Assembly (NCBI GenBank): GCA_001430745.1
Contig: KQ482066.1
Coordinates: forward strand, 648,369 to 712,368
Source: Auxenochlorella pyrenoidosa
Lineage: Eukaryota; Chlorophyta; Trebouxiophyceae; Chlorellales; Chlorellaceae
Direction of reading: 5' to 3'
Length of the DNA: 64,000 bases
Part shown: positions 1-15,744 of the stretch, piece by piece
Layout: each line of letters opens with the position of its first letter
Position numbering within the stretch: the first letter of the stretch is position 1
Program-made: the position numbers and the translations under genes
Notes under the pieces: generated by a model
The model's input: the letters and a program-made list of their open reading frames with translations, nothing else
What the model was told of the DNA's origin: nothing
Database searches by the model: none

Positions 1-1067
1 TGCTACCCTCTGCTAGTATGAGGCTGTAGCCCCGCGCGGGCCATGGGCGGGGTGCACACACACTCTCCCACCCTCCTGGTCAAACAAGAGGATGCGGAAC
101 GGAGGCCACGGGAGGGCGAGAACGCCCCGCCTGGTGACAGACAGCCAGCGCCAGGTGCAGCAGCAGAGCAACCGCTGCTGTTGTTGCGCAACCCGACGTC
201 AGACCTCCACAGACTGTGGCAGCCCAACTTGCAAGACCCGCGCCCTCACGCCTTGCAGGGCATGCGGCACCCTCGCAGTGGCCCGGGTGGAGCCGGCGTC
301 TGCTGACCGTCCGGCTCACAGACACGCCCACGACGTCGACACTGGCGCAGCCCCCTGTCAGCTGTCCATCGCGGCTGCAGCACTCGCCAGCGCGACCAGG
401 CAGAGGCGCCTTTGACCCCTTCGCGGCACCAGCTGAGAATGAGCTGCCGGGCTGCACGCCAATGTGCGCTCAGCTGGCTGCTGCACCGCCAGCACCGCCG
501 GCAGTGCATCGCAAGCCACTTGCTGCAGAGGGCTCGCCCGTGTTGGCCGCGCGGCCTGCAGCCCCCTTCCCGGCTGACCGCGTGCAGAGCTGCCCTCCGG
601 AGCGCGTAGGCCGGCGTGGCACGCGGCCGCTCCTGCGAGTCAGGTACTAGCGGCAGGTGCCTGCCTTGCTGTCTAGCTGGGTGCTCGGCTCTGGCTCGTC
701 TGCCGGCACGAATCAGACCTGCAACTTCCAGTCGGGCTCTAAGCTGCCTGTTCGCCTTCCCGCCGAGCACGAGCTCTCCCACCCTGTATCCCTGTACAGA
801 GTCAAGCGGTCGCTCAACGGCGCGGTAGCGGCTGCTGGGTGCACCACAGCCTCGACCCTGGCTCGGCGCTCGCTCGATGCCCCGCCTGCGGCGTCGGCGC
901 AGCAGCTAGCTGGCATCAGTCGGAAGCGGCTCGAGGCAGAGCTGCTGAGCCCGCCTCTGCCGCGGAAAAGCTCCCGCACCCTGCTGGACGGCGAGCACGC
1001 CGCCGACATGCTGGCAAGGCTGCACCTGGCTGGCCCTGCCAGTGGTGCGCCCGATGGTGCCCACTAG
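1..1067 (+). CDS. 3' part of an unrecognised gene
   Basis: I do not recognise this protein. Two long open stretches lie in the same frame, about 216-650 and 657-1067. The first ends at CAG followed by GTACTAG (about 643), which can act as a splice donor, so the stretches are probably neighbouring exons. The readable product is rich in Ala, Pro, Ser and Arg and ends in a basic-acidic helical-looking tail containing SRKRLEAELLSPP, LLDGEHAADMLARL and a stop at 1065-1067. No catalytic motif is visible, so a regulatory or adaptor protein is as likely as anything. A TGTAA poly(A) signal 33 bases after the stop supports strand and 3' end. The 5' end lies outside the window. The gene converges on the UCHL5 gene. 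Uncertain: the opposite strand is also open across part of this region. Confidence 0.35.
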
Positions 1068-1099
1068 TGTGGCCCCCCGAGCCCATCCCCACCCGGGTT

Positions 1100-1104
1100 T
1101 GTAA
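1100..1104 (+). terminator. TGTAA poly(A) signal
   Basis: TGTAA is the usual chlorophyte poly(A) signal. It lies 33 bases after the stop codon of the left-edge gene, the expected distance. Confidence 0.4.
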
Positions 1105-1398
1105 GCTGATTGCTTTGCTTGCTACTCTTGCAATATTCATTCTCGCTGCAGCTGAGCTCGCTGCCTTCTGCCCGCTGCCTCTGGACATCCTCGCATCACC
1201 TACAGCTGCTGTTCCCCACCCCATCCATCATGCCATTCTGTTTGTTGCTGCCCTTTCCCTATCTCCCGGCTGTGTGCTTTGCCTCACCAGAACCCTTGAA
1301 CCACACCGCTTCTTGGTGCTTTGCAACAGCCCAAGCTGTACGTGCGCTCTTATGTAAAAGAGAAACCATGCATGGAGGCACACGTGGTGGGTCCGCAC

Positions 1399-4019
1399 TT
1401 AGCTGCCTGCCTTCTGCGCCTGCTGCTCCCGCTTCAACCTGTGGGCCTCAACCGCTTTGTCCACCAGCGGCTGCAGCTGCCCCTTCTGCGCCAGCGCGGT
1501 GAGCAGCTGGAAAGCAAGTGGGATGTAGTCTGTGCGGCGGCGACTGTTTTCCTCCGCCCACTGCCGCCGCTTGTCCTCCTCCATCGCAAGCTGCGCCTGC
1601 AGCCTGCACGCATGCCAGCGCGGAAGCAGGCGGCAGTCACGAGGTGGAAGCACTCTGTACGCGGCTCTCAGCCCAATGCCACTGCTGGGTCTGCAGGCCA
1701 TCGCCTCGACCAGATTTGCCAGTTGACAAACAGCACCAATGGCGGCTCGCACCCTGCTCAGGCCCACATCGCGCTCTCACCGCTCTGCCTCTGCCTCTGC
1801 CTCGCTCAGCCGTGCCGCCAGCGTGTCCACATCATCCGGCAGCGGCGGCTCGTCTCCTGCGGCTGCTGCAGGCGGCTCACCCTTGCCCAGCTTTGCACGG
1901 ATGCGCTCCTGCAGGCCAGTTTGACAACACGGGGCTAGCTTTGGCTTCAACCTCTAGATTTTGGCGCATCCCTGCAAGGCGGATCGCGATGCGTGCAAAG
2001 CGGCGGCTTGCCTGCAGGTGCAGCTGCTGCGCCAGGTCGCTCCCATACTTCTGCCGCCTGTCTTCGATGCACGCCATCAGGTTGAACTGCAGGTTGCACC
2101 AATCGCGGGCGGGCGGGCATGCAGGCAGGTCAGTGACGCTTGTCAGGAACGCAGGCCCAACTTCCATATCAAGCCGTCCCATCGCACCTTGACCTCGTTG
2201 GCAGCATAGCGCCCAATGCGTTCCGTGATTGCTGCAGCTGCCTTGGGCAGCCAGTCATCCTGCGCATGGCAGTTCATGAATGGAAGCATGTCAGGGCAGT
2301 AATCACGACATGTGAGAGGGAATGCTCACGCCCCGCAGCCAACGTGTGCCCACCTGTGTGCACTCTGCCAACTTGATCGGTCCTGGCTGCATGACAAGAG
2401 GAAGATGAGGTGCAGATTTGAGGTGTGAAGGTGTGAAGGCACATGCAAAATGTAAATGCAAGACTAAGCACCAATCGACCATCGCACAGCATGGCAAGGG
2501 GCTGGCTGCGCACCTTCAGGCCATCCAGCTCATACAGGGAGCCCCTGCACAGGAAAGAGAAGAGTAGTTCTGCTTGGCTGCTGCCCACCACAACTCACTG
2601 CTGCCATCCCAGATGCTGCCCCGTGCCAATGCTCCAGAGCAATGGCAAGTCCTGGCCCACATCAAGCTGGCACATCTGCTCACCCTGCCGGAACGAACGC
2701 TATGAAGTGGAAGGCTTCACCTACACACAGAAAGCAGCTGGCTTGTTGGCAGGAAATAATGACGCGTACGGCGGTGCCAGCAGCTCATACATAGGCCAGC
2801 CAGAAGTTGATGTGGAGCTGCTTCCGTGCCCTCACCCTTCTCGTCGTCCTCCTCTTTCTCAGGGATGATGGGCTGAGGCGGCGAGAATGAGTTGTGCACA
2901 GACCGGATGGTCTCGCTGTTGCCGATAGCCAGCCCTTTGGGCAAGAGGGCCGGGCATGAGAGCGGGACAGGGCAGGTGTCGGCGGTTGGGACTTCAGATT
3001 GCTATCACCATGGGGCCTGTCTGCACTTCACAAAAAGCTGGCGGCACCTTTCTGATAAGGCAGAAAACTCTCAAAGCAGGTTGGCTGACCGCAGCCTTGC
3101 CGCTCATGTATTTACATGCGGCTCACCCTTCATCTCTGGCGGCATGCCTGCGGTGAACTCCTTGAGCTGCAACAGCTCCGGCCCGATGTCCAGCTCGGGC
3201 CGGTTGAGCACCACGCTGACGATCGCCTGGGTGGCGCAGGCGTTGTTGATGACCTGTGCAGACAGCAGGGGACACGCGGGGAGCTCTGCAGCGGCCTCTG
3301 CAGCTTCTGCGCCTGTCACCTGGTGGGGAGCGCGGCTGTGACCGAATGTGCTCGGCTGCTGGGGCCCTTTCCCTGCCAAAACCTGCAGCCCCAACCGACC
3401 TGGTTGGCGAAAAACACGCCCTTCTCTTCGTAGTCGGCCGCCACAGGGCGGTCATCGGCCTCCTTCTGCCACTTGAACAGGAAGATGAGCCCGTAGATCG
3501 GCCTGCATGGCGCAGAGAGGCGCTGCATCGGGAAGCGTCAGTAGGAGGCATGGATGGCTGCACTCTCTGCCGACAAAGCCACCTCGGCACACAGCGGCGC
3601 AGGCCCTCACTTCAACGATTCCAGCGAGTCCTCGTCAAGCGAATAGAGCTCCTCCATCTGCAGCGGGGAAAGGCACCGCGTGCTGGGGTGCCTTTCACTT
3701 CCATCAGCAGCGGCAGGCTATGGCAATGACAAAAGCAGCTCGGTGCAAACAGCAGTGCACACTACGTGCTGCCCGACCGGTACGCCTCACCTGCACGCCC
3801 TGGACGCCCATGCGCTCCAGCAGCTCGGTGAACACGCCTGCATGGAGGGGCAAGACCGCAAGCCGGATGGGAACAGCCACCATGCTGCCACGGCACGAGT
3901 CCCCGGAACGAGACATTTATTGCCGAGCAAATTCTGTCTGAAAGTATTTGCTCCTGTTTCCCTAGCATATGGCTTTGCACACCTGGGTCAGACTCGATTG
4001 TTGTCCAGTGATCCCCCAT
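1399..4019 (-). CDS. UCHL5: UCH-family ubiquitin C-terminal hydrolase, UCHL5/UCH37 type
   Basis: Cysteine protease that trims ubiquitin chains. UCH37 orthologues dock on the 19S proteasome and on INO80. About nine exons run leftward from ATG 4017-4019 ([13 protein letters not shown], then [12 protein letters not shown] after intron 1). The oxyanion Gln is in FLFKWQ (about 3480); the catalytic Cys is in NNACATQA (about 3235); next come [15 protein letters not shown] and [13 protein letters not shown] (about 2905). The catalytic His is in [10 protein letters not shown] (about 2700) and the Asp in LYELDGLK (about 2525). Past the core are [15 protein letters not shown] (about 2070) and a helical ULD-type tail with [16 protein letters not shown] (about 1500), which separates UCHL5 from the short UCHL1/3 enzymes. 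All catalytic residues are present. An acidic linker [15 protein letters not shown] sits in the crossover-loop region (about 2840). Confidence 0.9.
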
Positions 4020-4686
4020 CTCGCTGTCCTGCAAATCGCTAGAGGTCGCCAGGCGGTGGCGGCAGCGGAAACGGCAGCGGAGTTGTGATGAGCCCAGGAG
4101 CCCCCTCTTTGTGAACTTTATCAGCTCTGCACTGATGCTCTACGCCTCGGAATCGCGGGAGCAGCTTGGAGTGACGGAACTCCAAGACTGTTGATCGCAA
4201 CTTGGTGAATTGAACGAGGTGCTGGATGATACGTATGTGTGGTATGCGCGTGCCTGCCGGACGGTTCCCCGCGATGTGCAAAGGAAAGGATGAGAGCCAG
4301 CTCTGTTTCGCCTCTCCACCCCTTGCCGCTCGAGTTTTGCACCTCGCTCTACACGAATTTGTGACGTCAGAATCTGCTCGTGCTTAGAGACAATGCACGA
4401 ACCATGCAACATGCTTGCTCCCACTCAGTGCGCCATGTCAACAGCGCTCAGAGCGCGGCATTTTACCAAGATGTAGCGGCTTCAGTAAAGGGTGTATGTA
4501 GCATGTAGCGTGGCATCAGCAAGGCAAGAGGAAACAGGGTCAGCAGCAGCAAAGAGCAGAGCAAGGACGCAGGCGAGAAAGGGAATGCTGGTCAAACAAG
4601 TCGTATTGGAAACAGGCAGTGGGTCAAATGCCGAGAGAGGAAGTGTCATGGAAAGCTACAGGCGCAGCCAGAGGCGGGCAAGCGAG
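4020..4686. other. Intergenic: SRPK 3' end and UCHL5 promoter
   Basis: Both flanking genes read leftward, so this holds the 3' UTR of the kinase gene and the promoter of UCHL5. I see no further gene, repeat or RNA. Confidence 0.5.
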
Positions 4687-9750
<5,064 letters not shown>

Positions 9751-10317
9751 TCCGCCCGCCGGCTGTCTAGGCGACAATCAGCAGGCCCGGATTTATGGAT
9801 TCAGATTACAAAGGACCCGCCGGGAGTGGTGGACAGGCGAAAAACAGGCCGGGCGCGCCGCAGTGCCAAACACCGAGTCGGGTGAAGGTTGGCAATCAGT
9901 AGAATGTCAGAAGAGCGCACGATTGTGTGCAGATAGCTAGCGGATGCAACAGGCGTTCCCCCTAGACGGGCGCATGCACAGCCTCGCTGGCATCCCTGGT
10001 GCATGCCAAAAGGAGGCTTCCCGCCCTCTCAGGCCCCTTACACACCTACACCCAACCACCGAGGTCGAGGTGCGAGCTGAAACTGGCTGTCTAGCTGCAT
10101 GCCCGCAGCCCCTTGCATGTTGCTGCCTTCTCTGCTCCCCTGCAAACCAGGGGCTCGCGTGCGCTGGCCTCTGCTAGCATGATTGGAGACCTGCGCTGCG
10201 CTGCCGGCCCACATCGGCTGAGCTGCCCCTGCCGCCGCCGCCGTCACCGTCGCCCCCCGCAGGCTCTCTTCCAAAGGAAGAAGACACAGGGAGACAGTTC
10301 ATCTGTCGAGGACCAAC
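9751..10317. promoter_or_regulatory. Divergent promoter region, SRPK and eS12
   Basis: This stretch of 567 bases separates the divergent starts of the kinase (leftward) and the ribosomal protein (rightward). It must hold both promoters and 5' UTRs. I see no clear TATA box or other gene. Confidence 0.5.
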
Positions 10318-10899
10318 ATGTCTGACGGGTGCGCAGCTGGCGGCTTTGAAATGCAAACATTTGGACATTGCTGCACAAGAGGGTGCGCTGCTGGCCAACA
10401 GCATCGCGTCGCCGTCCGCCAAGTGCTGCGCCCTCGCTTCCCCCCGCCGCAGAGGGGAGAGCCCGCGTTCCGTGCAGGAGGCCCCTGCGGCCGCCGCCCC
10501 CGGCGAGCCCATGGACCTCAACACCGCCATCCAGGTGGGCACCCCACCAGCGCCTCGGCGGGGCGCGCTGCCCGTGCATGCCGCGAGCCAACCTCTTCAT
10601 GCGCACCCACCTGCTCCTCACACCTCGACTGTGACCGCCCCTTGAGCAGGTGGTGATGAAGAAGGCGCTGGCCCACGACGGCCTGGCCCGCGGCCTGCAC
10701 GAGTCTGCCCGCGCCATTGAGCGCGGCCAGGCCCAGGTGCGCCGCGCGCCGCTGGTCGGCAGCCAGCAGCACAACCTCGCACCTGCTCTGGGTGCAACCA
10801 GTTGCGCCTCCACATAACGTGGTGCGCCGTGCAGCCGGCGCTGAAAGCAGTGCTGAGTTGATGCACTGGGCAACCCAACCGAAGTATCAAGCGTGCGCC

Positions 10900-10933
<34 letters not shown>

Positions 10934-11378
10934 TGCAGCTGGCCATCCTGGCCGACGACTGCAACCAGCCCGACTACAAGAAGCTGATCGAGGCGCTGTG
11001 CGCGGAGCAGTCTGTCAACCTGATCTCCGTGCCGGAGCAGCAGACCCTGGGCCAGTGGGCCGGCCTGTGCAAGATCGACAGCGAGGGCGAGGCCCGCAAG
11101 GTGCGCCCCTGGGCCTGGACCTGTGCTTTCCCCATGCGTGGTGTTGCTGTTGGTCGTCATGTCACGCACGACACACGTCCGGCTCCATGCCCGTAGCAAT
11201 TTCCCCGCCCCGTCAGCACCTCAATCCTGTCGGCGGGCGGCCAGTCTGAGCGCCCCACCCTGCTGCCCCACCCCTGCCACACCTGCAGGTCGTCAAGTGC
11301 TCCTGCGCCGTGATCACCGACTACGGCGAGGAGACCGAGGGCCTGGCCATCCTGCAGGAGTACCTGAAGAGCCGCTAA
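10318..11378 (+). CDS. RPS12: 40S ribosomal protein eS12
   Basis: Component of the small cytosolic ribosomal subunit near the beak. Five exons: 10318-10328, 10453-10534, 10650-10736, 10939-11100 and 11289-11378 (stop TAA). They join in frame to a protein starting [20 protein letters not shown]. It contains [79 protein letters not shown] and the end LQEYLKSR. About 150 residues, normal for the family, with a longer acidic/Ala N-terminus. The very short first exon with an intron soon after the ATG is common in algal ribosomal protein genes. A run of 31 C sits directly before the exon 4 acceptor. Confidence 0.95.
10903..10933 (+). repeat. Poly-C tract (31 C) at a 3' splice site
   Basis: An uninterrupted C run lies at the end of intron 3 of the eS12 gene and runs into TGCAG, so it serves as the polypyrimidine tract. 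The true length may be misassembled. Confidence 0.9.
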
Positions 11379-11609
11379 GCAGCCCCGCTGCACGGCTGGA
11401 CGGGTGACGCGGCCTCCCGCAGCGCTGCCAGGCTGCTCAGCCTGCAGCGCCGGGCGACTGCATAGCTCCGCGGGACAGGAGGGCAGCGTGCGTGCACGGC
11501 AGGCGGCGCTTCTGGCGCTTGGCGGCAGCGTTCCAGCCTGCCATGCCTGCTCCCTTCTTCACCGCCTGGCATGGGTTGCATGTGTTGCCGTCCATGGGCG
11601 GCTGCGCAC

Positions 11610-11614
11610 TGTAA
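11610..11614 (+). terminator. TGTAA poly(A) signal of RPS12
   Basis: It lies 232 bases after the eS12 stop. The gene converges with the GT90 gene, whose stop is at 11878. Confidence 0.5.
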
Positions 11615-11858
11615 GCCCCTGCCGGACTGCAGACGTGAGCTGAGGGCAGAACAGAGGTGAATGGCCAACAATGCACACACTCCTGCTGGCACCGTGATGG
11701 TCAGTTAGAGGTACATGGCTTGGTTGTCTCACAAACAGACTGGCAGCAACTGTTTTCACGCAACCGCATGGCAGTCACCCATAATACAAGAGGCAAATTC
11801 CGACCATTTGGCAACTTCAGCGCCCAACACGAGCTCGCAACACGGCTGGGGTCAGTGG

Positions 11859-11863
11859 TTACA
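11859..11863 (-). terminator. TGTAA poly(A) signal of the GT90 gene
   Basis: TTACA on the given strand reads TGTAA leftward, 15 bases after the GT90 stop. This is very close, so the assignment is tentative. Confidence 0.35.
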
Positions 11864-11877
11864 AATGCAAGGGTGCG

Positions 11878-14800
11878 TCAGACAATGAACACTTTGAGGT
11901 TGAGCCCGCGCTTGTCCTCCTCGGTAAAGTACTTTTCCACCTCCTCCTGGTATGTTATCAACGAGGGGAAGTCCTCGGCCCGCACTTCCTGCCGCATCAG
12001 CTTCTTCATCTCCTCCATCAGCACCTGAGGGCAGGCAAGGGTGGTGGTGTCGGCACAAATGAGATTGTTGCACAGCCAACTAGCACCGGGCAGTGGTGTC
12101 CGGGGTCTCAAATGCAGACCACAGGCGTGCCACTTGGAGGCCGGTCCATGCTGCTGCCCGCCTGCCGGGCTGCCTCACCTTGACGTAGCAGAGCCGGCCC
12201 TCCTCGTTCAGGTGCTCGTGGGCAAAGCGCTTGGAGTTCTCGCCGATTTTCCGCGCCAGCGCGTCGTTCTGCCGCAGAAAGGAAACGACGGCATCGATCT
12301 CGGCGATGCCATTATAGCCTGCGCCACGAGGAATGAGGTCAGGAAGGACGGTGCAGGCATGGATGCTCGACGAACGAAACAAGGCGCAAGGCAGTGATGC
12401 ACTGCACTGCAAACCCTGCAGGCAAACCTGCCCAGATACAAAGCAAGCACATCCGTTTCATGCCTCATCCACATCTGTCCCAGGCCCACCAGTTGGCACA
12501 TAGTGCTCAAAGGGCCGGAGGGCGTTGTAGAAGAATTCTGCAGTGTAACCACACACAAAAAAACAAACAGGGAAAGTGAGTTTGAGGGCAGGCTTGTGGT
12601 GCTGCAGGACACGCAGTGCCTGGCATCTCCTCTGCAAGGGCGGGCCACAACGCACCTCGCAACGGGCTGTCCTGCTTGATGACGGTCTGCAGCATGGAAG
12701 GGGAGGGAGGCCATCGGCACCAAGTAGCGGACTGGGCTTGGAATCGCACTCTGCCGTGCAGCGCAGGCACTGGCCCCTGCGCACCTGCCCAGTGGCAAGC
12801 ACTTTTTGAAAGCGGGTGCTGCAGCCGATGCCATCCAAGCTCAGCGTGTACTTGAAGCGCCGCTGCCAGCCTGCAAAGTGCGGCAGGCACAGGCTTTCGC
12901 TTGGCATGCACACACGATTCAATGCAGCCCAGGCTGAACCGACGGGATGCTGAGGTGCATGCAGGTGCGCTGTCCTCATGGCAGGAGATGCATGGCCAAC
13001 CACCCAGGCAGCCCAAAACGCTGCCGCACACCCAGGCTAGAAAATTCGCCGCCAATGTCGGTCTGCGTCGCATTTATCTTCTGCAGCGTCTGGCTGTAGT
13101 TTGCATAATCTCTGCAAATGCACGCAGGGGCGCTGGAGCTGCTTGCTCGTGCAGCGACTCTCCAAACCTTCAACACACAGTGCCAATCCTTGCATGCACA
13201 TATTGGGCGCCTGGCCATTACCAAACTCACCGGCGCAGGTGCACAAGTTTCACCCCGTAGCGGTCCACCGGAGGGTAGGCTGGGTCGTACTCCGTGTACC
13301 TGTTGCACAGGAAGAAAGATCAGGAAGGAATGCACATTGACCAGAGCGCAGGAGTTGGCTGGAAGCGGGGGCAGCGCGCTCACGCCAGCAGCGCGGCCAA
13401 GCTGTGGTGGGGAGCAAGCTGGAAGCAGGCAAGGCGGGCAAGTGTCTGCGAATGCTGCGCATACTTGCGCATACTTGCGCATACTTGCGCAGCTGCTCTG
13501 CAGGCAGCTCCTCACCTGCCGTACACCTTCTCCTCTTTTTCCTCCCAGGGAACCTCGTCGGGCTCGCTGGTCTTGTTGAGCCATAGATCATACTGCATCT
13601 GAATGAAATGGCCATCCGGTAGGAGCAGATCGAAGTCCCTGCATGAAAAGGCAGGTAACAAATCGATGACCAGCGCTAGTGGAATACAGCCAGCAACAGC
13701 GGGAGGGTTGGTGCGCACCCTCTTTCACTGCTCCAGTCTGCGGGTGGCACCCGCTTACTTTGGGTGCTTGCAGTACGTGAAAAGGGGGCAAATCGTGCCG
13801 TTGGCCCCAGGCGTGTCCACCTTTCCGATGTCGCTAGAGAAGCCGACCACAAACTCCATGTCGGGCAGGCCAAACCTGCAGGGGGGATGGCCGGCTGACT
13901 GCCTAGTCAAGAAATCTGGGGCATGCTTTGGAGCAGACACGCACATCACCCTCGGCTTGGCGGTAGGCTGTGCGTGCAGGGCAAGGCTGCTCGCCTGCGC
14001 CAGGAGAGAAAGCAGTGCCAGTGCGGGTTGAGTGCTGGCAGGGGGCATGCCCGGCAGGTGGTCATGCGTGCCAGCAGGCCTCGCTCGTGGCAGCTGGCCC
14101 CACCTGTCGGCCGCCATCTGTATCACCGTGAGGTAGTGCATGTACAGGGGCTGCTCCTTGCCCTGGCCGCGCCACAGGCCGCCGCTGGTGATGTGCACCT
14201 TATTGCCCAGCAGCACCGCCCGGTGCTTGCCGCTTCTCGAGGTGCTGCAGGGGGGGGGGGCGGCAGGGTGTCGGCCAGGCTGCACAGCACCCGGGTGGCA
14301 GCACGCCCATGCAAGACATTTTACACGCGCCAGTGCTCATGGTTGCAGCGCTGTGTTGGCAGTGCTCCACGCCACGACGCAAGGCTGCCCACTTGATGTA
14401 TGTGGCGTTGGGGGCGATGGGCACGTCGCAGGCATCCAGGTCCGCCCTGGCGATCCCATGTGCCATCCAGGGCCTGCACCATGGATGCAGGCAGCACTGG
14501 TTGCAGTGAGGCATTTGCTAGCCCCCGGCTCCCACTGACCGCAGCGCATGGAGCCGGCCAAGTGACTGGGCTGACATGGGACAGCACAGGGTGCACGCCG
14601 GCAGGCCCCTCGCGGCACGCCACGCGCTTGCCTGAGGTCTTCAAAAATGCCCCTGTACAGCTCCTCATGCTTCACACACTCCTCCGGCAGCTGGTATCCG
14701 ATTGGCACAAACCAACGCGCCTGCTGCCGCGCTGGCACGGGCTGCGGCAACGGCGCCTGTGACGTCTGCCCCGGCTGCAGCGGCGGCGCCTGCGGCGTCT

Positions 14801-15228
14801 GCCCGGGCTGCGGCAGCGGCGCCTGCAGTGGCTGGCCGGGCTGCATGCCTGCGCTCGCCTCTGCTGGTGCAGGCGGGTGCAGGATAGGCTGCGGCTGTGG
14901 CACCCCTGCTGCCGTCACCACTCCATGATGCAGGGCAGGAGCGAGCGGCCTGTAGTACAGTCCCTGTACGGCCAGAGTGGGGCACGCCGACTGCTGAGCA
15001 GTGGCTGCCGCTGCTAGGTTTGGGACTGCGCCTGCCAGCTCCCGCCCATTCGCTGCCATCTCAAGCATCAGAATCGCCAAAAGTCTTTGCAACCAGCCTT
15101 GCACAACGTGCATACGACCCTCTCACGATCACGGCAGCGAGGGAGCACAGCGACACAAGCAGCGTCCAGTCGACGCGGCTCCGCCAGTCTGCCAGGCCGC
15201 CACCATCGACCCGGAAGACAACCGCCAT
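11878..15228 (-). CDS. GT90 (CAP10/KDELC-like) glycosyltransferase, Golgi type II
   Basis: Family GT90 transfers xylose, glucose or mannose onto proteins or polysaccharide in the secretory pathway. Exon 1 (15127-15228) encodes a signal anchor, WTLLVSLCSLAAVI. After a 165-base intron, exon 2 starts at 14961 (GLYYRPLAPALHHG) and continues as a Pro/Gln stem with repeats of PGQT. Next come VPIAPNATYIKW (about 14410), MEFVVGFSSDIGKVDTPGA (about 13830), FDLLLPDGHFIQMQYDLW (about 13600), YTEYDPAYPPVDRYG (about 13270) and the GT90 core: RRFKYTLSLDGIGCSTRF (about 12840), VIKQDSPLR (about 12670), EFFYNALRPFEHYVP (about 12510). The last exon ends KRGLNLKVFIV. I chose ATG 15228 over ATG 15113 because the first two exons match those of the LicD gene at 62286. 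Intron 2 seems to use a GC donor (CAG|GCAAGC, about 14635). Confidence 0.88.
13461..13490. repeat. 10-base repeat x3 in a GT90 intron
   Basis: ATACTTGCGC is repeated three times in a row, preceded by a partial copy. It lies in the intron upstream (in transcript sense) of the VYGR exon end. Confidence 0.9.
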
Positions 15229-15744
15229 GCCTCACGCGCGCTGCAACATCAGGAATGCGGGTAATCCTCCGGATGCTTCAGTCAAGCGCATCATCAAACC
15301 GAGGAGGGGTGTTTGTGCGTTGGTACAATCCCTACCTTCTCCGCGAGGGTCCGCCCCAGGGCGGAGGCAGCGGCGGCGGCGGTCGCCGTGGCGGTCGTCA
15401 AGGGCCCAGCGGCGATTGTCAAACGAGCTGATTTGATTCGAATCGTTTCTGAGAGCCCCCGAAAGCAGCTCCTTGATAGTGAGACGTGTAAATACCGAGG
15501 CCTCCACGGACGCCCCTGCTGACTGTAAGAAGCCAAAGGAGAAGCTAAACCGAAAACCGAGGGCGCAGGGCGAGGCTCGTAGACTGCCACGTGCTGCGCC
15601 TAGGCACCTCCTGCACCTCAGCCGGCGGGACTACGCAGCCAGAGTCAAAAAGTGTCTCTTCCCCCCTGCGCCAAGTCAATTACAATTCTGCATTTGTGAT
15701 GAAATCAGATTGAAAACAAGTCTGCAGGTTGATATTGGCATGGT
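15229..15744. other. Intergenic: GT90 promoter and 3' end of GT47 gene A
   Basis: Both flanking genes read leftward. The stretch holds the 3' UTR of gene A (poly(A) signal at 15680-15684) and the GT90 promoter. No other gene seen. Confidence 0.5.
15680..15684 (-). terminator. TGTAA poly(A) signal of GT47 gene A
   Basis: TTACA on the given strand, about 60 bases beyond the gene A stop at 15745. Confidence 0.45.

Noticed and set aside
9775..9777. TTG as upstream start of SRPK
   Set aside because: It is not an ATG; ATG 9750 in the same frame is the natural start.
15111..15113. ATG as start of the GT90 protein
   Set aside because: It lies within intron 1. The upstream exon 15127-15228 with a real anchor and the match to LicD-like 2 is the better model.
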